A DNA stretch of 10,690 bases from SURF-24 sp964537965 (GTDB lineage: Bacteria; Bacteroidota; Ignavibacteria; Ignavibacteriales; SURF-24), in the NCBI GenBank assembly GCA_964537965.1, contig CAZIDB010000167.1:1-10690 (forward strand), given 5' to 3'. The notes beneath the pieces are model-generated. The model was not told where the DNA came from. It ran no database searches and saw nothing but the letters and a program-made list of their open reading frames with translations. Below, one piece after another: positions 7,053 through 10,690 of this stretch. Position numbers and translations under genes: made by a program. Within the stretch, counting starts at the first letter, position 1; the number at the start of each line of letters is the position of its first letter.

Positions 7053-8753
7053 ATGAAAAATCACCGGGTAAATATTAAAATTATTCTTCAGTTACTTTTA
7101 GTAAGTTTAATTTCACTAATCCTAACCGGTTGTGCTAATCAATTGCCTCCCGGTGGCGGACCGCAGGATAAAACTCCACCCGAAATAACATTTGTTTATC
7201 CTTCAAACGGAACAGTAAATTTTAATGATGATCATTTTGAAATAGAATTCTCCGAGTATGTTACCAAGAGTTCCGTCCAGGAAGCAGTTTTTATTTCACC
7301 TGCAATTGAAGGCACACTTGAATACGACTGGAGTGGAACTTCTGTAAAAATTTTGCTGCCGGGTAAGTTGAAGGATAACGTAACTTACATTGTAACAATC
7401 GGGACGAACGTTGAGGATATAAATAACAGGAATAAAATCTCGCAGCCATATTCATTCGCTTTTTCAACCGGGCCTAAAATTGATCGAGGTATTGTGCAGG
7501 GAAAATTATATGCAGATAAACCGCAGGGGATAATGTTGTTTGCTTATCCGGTTGCGGATACAGTTATTAATCCTACCATTCATAAACCAAAATATATTTC
7601 CCAGGCTGGTGTTAACGGAGAATTTAAATTGCTTGGTTTAGCGTTTGATACTTACAGGATATTTGCCGTAAAGGATGAATTTAATGACCTTGTTTATAAT
7701 ATCGGAGATGATTCATACGGTTGCCCTTATGCGGATATATCCGTTGATGAAGCCGATTCTGTTTTTCATGGATTGAATTTCTTTATGTCTAAGGAAGATA
7801 CGGCAAAGCCAAGACTGCTTAGCGCTACAATGACAGACCGTTTTCATATCCTAATTGAATTCAGCGAACCATTTGACAGCACAATAGTAAGTGCAAAGAA
7901 TTTTCTTGTAATTGATTCTACGGAAAATAAAATTTATAACCCGGTGTTTGCTTTTACAGGCAAAGCAAAAGAGAATTCCATGGTGCTTTCAATTAAAGAT
8001 AGTTTGAAGAAGGATAACAATAATTTCCTGCAGGTTTCAGGATTGAAAGATAAAAACGGAAACGCCACACTAAAAGATTTTTCACAGATTGTTGTGAGTG
8101 AGAAAGCTGATACATCAGCTCCGAATACAATGCAAACCAAAGTTGTTAATGTAGAATCCCCTAAAGGATTTCAGCAGGAATTTATTTTTAGCTTTGATGA
8201 CGGGTTCGATTCTGTAAAAGCAAAAGCAGGAATTACAGCAGGTGAGAGAAGAGGTAAGGATATTAAATGCACGGTAAGTTTTATAGATGATGCTTCATTC
8301 AAGGTTAAGATATTGGATGAACTGAATCAAAAGGAAAATTATATAATCAAAATAAATCTGAATAATATTATTGACGCAGCAGGAAACAAGAGAGATTCTG
8401 TTTATACTTATGGTTTTAAACCGGTTTCTCAGACTGATATTACGGGCGCCTCGGGTTCAGTTCAATTAACTGCCGGGTTAGAAAAAGAAAAAGTAATTGT
8501 TGTGTTGAACGGTGCAGATGGTTCCCGGAAGAATTATCAAAAGAAGATAGATAGTAAAAAAGAATTTAAATTTGATAAGGTTGCACCCGGTAAATATCTT
8601 CTTTGGAGTTATGTGGATAAGGATAGCAGTAGTACTTTTAACTACGGCAAACCATTTCCTTTTTTGAATTCAGAGAAGTTTATCTATTATCCTGATACAC
8701 TACGTTTACGCGCAAGATGGCCGGTTGAAGATATTAAACTGGAGTACAAATAA
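7053..8753 (+). CDS. Ig-like domain lipoprotein (SbsA/Big_5-type)
   Basis: The 566-residue protein starts with a lipoprotein signal: basic start, hydrophobic core, and lipobox L24-T-G-C27. After the lipidated Cys comes NQLPPGGGPQDKTPPEI, a variant of the Gly-Pro start shared by many Bacteroidota Ig-like lipoproteins. Domains by eye: SbsA-like Ig domain (42-140, with IEFSEYV and FAFSTG), a carboxypeptidase-regulatory-like beta-sandwich (147-245, with GEFKLLGL), a second SbsA-like domain (252-348, with IEFSEPFD), a third diverged one (355-456), and a C-terminal sandwich (466-566, with APGKYLLWSYVD and the conserved RARW near 552). The function of this widespread family is unknown; it is probably a surface or periplasmic lipoprotein of the outer membrane. 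It begins 3 bases after mltG stops and closes the tsaD run. Its stop is one base from the stop of the opposite-strand esterase gene. Confidence 0.85.
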   Translation: MKNHRVNIKIILQLLLVSLISLILTGCANQLPPGGGPQDKTPPEITFVYPSNGTVNFNDDHFEIEFSEYVTKSSVQEAVFISPAIEGTLEYDWSGTSVKILLPGKLKDNVTYIVTIGTNVEDINNRNKISQPYSFAFSTGPKIDRGIVQGKLYADKPQGIMLFAYPVADTVINPTIHKPKYISQAGVNGEFKLLGLAFDTYRIFAVKDEFNDLVYNIGDDSYGCPYADISVDEADSVFHGLNFFMSKEDTAKPRLLSATMTDRFHILIEFSEPFDSTIVSAKNFLVIDSTENKIYNPVFAFTGKAKENSMVLSIKDSLKKDNNNFLQVSGLKDKNGNATLKDFSQIVVSEKADTSAPNTMQTKVVNVESPKGFQQEFIFSFDDGFDSVKAKAGITAGERRGKDIKCTVSFIDDASFKVKILDELNQKENYIIKINLNNIIDAAGNKRDSVYTYGFKPVSQTDITGASGSVQLTAGLEKEKVIVVLNGADGSRKNYQKKIDSKKEFKFDKVAPGKYLLWSYVDKDSSSTFNYGKPFPFLNSEKFIYYPDTLRLRARWPVEDIKLEYK

Positions 8754-8754
8754 A

Positions 8755-9978
8755 CTATTTCAAAATCATAAGCTTCTTCGTTTGAGAAAAGTAATCCGAT
8801 TGAATTTTGTAATAATAAATGCCCGACGCAAGTTCTCCTGCATTAAAGTTTAGCCTGTTAATTCCCGTTAAACCACTGCCTGTAAAGAGATTCAAAATTT
8901 CATTCCCAAGAACATCATAAAGTTTTATTGTTACATTTTCAGATTTTGGTGCTTGCCAGGATATAATCGTTAAGGCGTTAAAAGGATTAGGATAGTTCTG
9001 GAAAAGGACAAAATCTTTAGGAATTATTTTATCAGTTTGAATATCAGAAGGTGAAGCAAATATTGTTTCATATACGAAATCGCTCATTTCGGCAACTAAA
9101 GTATCATACCGCGCTTTTAATAAATTAAAATCATCATCATATAAACCATGCTCCAATCCTTCCCATAATCTTAACTTATTTTTTATTCCAAGTCTTTCAA
9201 CAGTTTTATGAATTGGTACACTTCCAAAACAAGGAACAGTTCCCATTGCATTTCCTTCATAGCATGGAACAATACTGTCATCAGTCCCGTGTTCGCTCAT
9301 TATAGGGATATCACCAGGTTGAATCCAGTTTGTATCACCAATTGCACCCCAGCAGTTTAGAACAAGATTAAACTTTGTGGAATAACCGGGATTACCGGAG
9401 CTGCCTTCAATTCCACCTAATTGAGTTGTATCCACAAACGAGGGAATCTCATTAGAATTCATATAGGCAGAGTGAAGAGCTGTAAATGCACCGGCTGAGG
9501 TTCCTCCAACTATAATTAAATTATCATCAATTTTATATTGAGATTTGTTCGCCCTGAAAAATCGTATTGCCGCTTTCAAATCCTGGACAGCTCTAATAAC
9601 AGCTTTATAATATTCGCTTGTTCCAATTGGAAGAAGTCCTAAACGGTAATTGATGGAAGAAGTTACGTAACCTTTCTTTGCAAAGTAGATGCAAAATTTA
9701 ACAACATCAGTATCATCTTTAGAACCAAATAAGAAACTGCCGCCATGAACCCAAATCATTAATGGTCTTTCTGAAAGCGTATCATTTTCCGGTTCATAAA
9801 CATTAAGCAATAAGGATTTTGTTATTCCAAGGTAATTTTTATTTTCACCAAATTTTACATCCTTTGTGATTTTAACTGAGTTGAATAGTGAATCTTTAAA
9901 ACGAATCTGGGAAGTACAAATTGATTGAACAAAGCAGGTTATTAAAAAAGCTGCAGTAAATAATTTAATTTTACCCAA
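8755..9978 (-). CDS. Secreted alpha/beta-hydrolase (carboxylesterase-like) with T9SS type A sorting domain
   Basis: The 407-residue protein has a signal peptide (residues 1-23), an alpha/beta-hydrolase domain (about 35-310) and a C-terminal sorting domain (about 323-407). Active-site features are the oxyanion loop HGGSFLFG (78-85), the nucleophile elbow G159-T-S161-A-G163, the acid D234 in HGTDDSIVP, and the His H277 in LEHGLYDD. This pattern fits the BD-FAE/carboxylesterase B group that removes acyl groups from sugars or small esters. The tail has NYPNPFN (328-334), YDVLGNE, LASGIYYYKI and a basic KKLMILK end, the signature of cargo sent out through T9SS, often attached to the surface. It starts with TTG, supported by a GGAG site. 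The GH20-type gene lies 38 bases upstream on the same strand, so the two probably share a transcript. The exact substrate is unknown. Confidence 0.9.
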   Translation of the reverse strand: MGKIKLFTAAFLITCFVQSICTSQIRFKDSLFNSVKITKDVKFGENKNYLGITKSLLLNVYEPENDTLSERPLMIWVHGGSFLFGSKDDTDVVKFCIYFAKKGYVTSSINYRLGLLPIGTSEYYKAVIRAVQDLKAAIRFFRANKSQYKIDDNLIIVGGTSAGAFTALHSAYMNSNEIPSFVDTTQLGGIEGSSGNPGYSTKFNLVLNCWGAIGDTNWIQPGDIPIMSEHGTDDSIVPCYEGNAMGTVPCFGSVPIHKTVERLGIKNKLRLWEGLEHGLYDDDFNLLKARYDTLVAEMSDFVYETIFASPSDIQTDKIIPKDFVLFQNYPNPFNALTIISWQAPKSENVTIKLYDVLGNEILNLFTGSGLTGINRLNFNAGELASGIYYYKIQSDYFSQTKKLMILK

Positions 9979-9985
9979 AGCTATA

Positions 9986-9989
9986 CTCC
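9986..9989 (-). promoter_or_regulatory. Ribosome binding site GGAG that fixes a TTG start
   Basis: On the minus strand GGAG ends six bases before the TTG at 9978-9976. No in-frame ATG occurs between this TTG and the in-frame stop at 10014-10012, and the signal peptide begins right after it. Together these support TTG as the start of the esterase gene. Most other genes in the window have weaker sites. Confidence 0.6.
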
Positions 9990-10016
9990 GAAAAAAATAA
10001 TTTAGTAGGTACTAAC

Positions 10017-10690
10017 CTATTTCATTTTTCCAAGTTTTTTCGAAATAGGTTTAATAGTCGGATGATTTGAGAACTCACCTGCAACCGGTTTTTTCCAGGT
10101 AGTTAACAAATGGCCCAACATATTTTGATTTTTATTTTTCAGTGAATACTCCAGCAAAGCATTCGCTGCGTCAACATCTTTCCAGCTTGAAGGTAAAATT
10201 CTGAATCCTTTTTTAAGAAATATTGGGATTGACGGATACTGATCCAACTTTGCATAGTGCCAGTCGCAGATTATAATATCTTTTGGGATGCTGTCAATTG
10301 CAAGGTGAGTTCTGCTGTTGGAAGCTTCCCATCTGCTATATCCTGTTGAAGCAGTATCAATCAGGCGGTCACCCCACATCATCATTTCTAATCCACGTTT
10401 CTTGACAAGATGATTGTAGTAATCATTAACAGCCTTAGCAAATAAAGAGGCCGGATCTTTTCCATTACAGCGCGGGCAGAATTCCGATCCTATTAAAAAT
10501 ACTTCGTCCATACCAACATGAAATACTTTTGCTTCAAACGCGTCAATCAATTCATCCATCAAATCAAAAATGATAGGATTTATTTCCGGGTGAAGCGGAC
10601 ACCAGCTTCTGCAATAAATGTTTTCATTGTTCGGATATTGTCCGGGTGTCTCATCAAATTCAGGATAAACAGTAAGCAGTGTAAATGTTT
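10017..10690 (-). CDS. GH20-type beta-N-acetylhexosaminidase-like glycoside hydrolase (5' partial)
   Basis: The frame is open from the right edge to the TAG at 10019-10017, giving the last 223 residues; the start lies outside the window. Numbering from the edge, the GH20 signature HVGMDEVF carries the catalytic pair D61-E62, where the Asp positions the substrate N-acetyl group and the Glu is the acid/base. PLHPEINP (31-38), MMWGDRLID (near 105) and ICDWHY (near 141-145) are like the aromatic sugar-binding edges of this family's barrel. Enzymes of this family remove terminal GlcNAc or GalNAc. Four cysteines flank the catalytic pair: C26 and C30 before it, C71 and C74 after it. A TTG at 10562 and an ATG at 10559 could be mistaken for starts, but conserved sequence continues upstream of both. 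The gene probably forms an operon with the esterase gene 38 bases downstream. Any signal peptide is out of view. Confidence 0.85.
   Translation of the reverse strand, partial: TFTLLTVYPEFDETPGQYPNNENIYCRSWCPLHPEINPIIFDLMDELIDAFEAKVFHVGMDEVFLIGSEFCPRCNGKDPASLFAKAVNDYYNHLVKKRGLEMMMWGDRLIDTASTGYSRWEASNSRTHLAIDSIPKDIIICDWHYAKLDQYPSIPIFLKKGFRILPSSWKDVDAANALLEYSLKNKNQNMLGHLLTTWKKPVAGEFSNHPTIKPISKKLGKMK

Noticed and set aside
10557..10562. TTG or ATG as the start of a 180-residue GH20 protein
   Set aside because: The same frame stays open to the window edge and contains conserved barrel sequence (PLHPEINP), so the gene is cut by the window and does not start here.

Overview
The window reads as AT-rich bacterial chromosome from the Bacteroidota/Chlorobi assemblage, most likely an Ignavibacteria-type organism. 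Three things suggest this. The left edge holds the C-terminal part of a PorX-type response regulator, the regulator linked to the type IX secretion system (T9SS). The esterase at 8755-9978 ends in a T9SS type A sorting domain with the NYPNPFN motif and a KK-x-MILK-type tail, a form very common in Ignavibacteria. The lipoprotein at 7053-8753 has the Cys, then PPGGGPQD-TPP start of Bacteroidota Ig-like lipoproteins. Shine-Dalgarno sequences are mostly weak, as is usual in this phylum. The taxonomic call is inference from these protein features only.

Layout: from 1 to 8753 everything is on the + strand. (i) 1-999: porX (3' part) and tsaE, sharing one base at TAATG. (ii) 1122-4449: three unrelated hydrolases, namely a secreted serine hydrolase of the beta-lactamase/PBP-C fold, an orphan alpha/beta-hydrolase-like protein (DUF6051-like) and an exported creatininase-family metalloenzyme. 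(iii) 4580-8753: a tight run of tsaD, a small chorismate mutase, mltG and an Ig-like lipoprotein. From 8755 to the right edge two genes lie on the - strand: a T9SS-sorted esterase and, upstream of it, a GH20-type beta-N-acetylhexosaminidase-like gene that continues past the window.

How the genes may work together: TsaE and TsaD are two parts of the t6A37 tRNA modification machinery. MltG sets glycan strand length in peptidoglycan synthesis. PorX controls the secretion system that would export the esterase. The esterase and GH20 genes are adjacent and co-oriented, and may act on the same acylated amino-sugar glycan outside the cytoplasm. There are no tRNA or rRNA genes, CRISPR arrays, insertion sequences or phage genes. 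No gap exceeds 131 bases. I see no clear new multi-gene system. The least understood gene is the hydrolase-like protein at 2296-3525, with its non-canonical nucleophile elbow.
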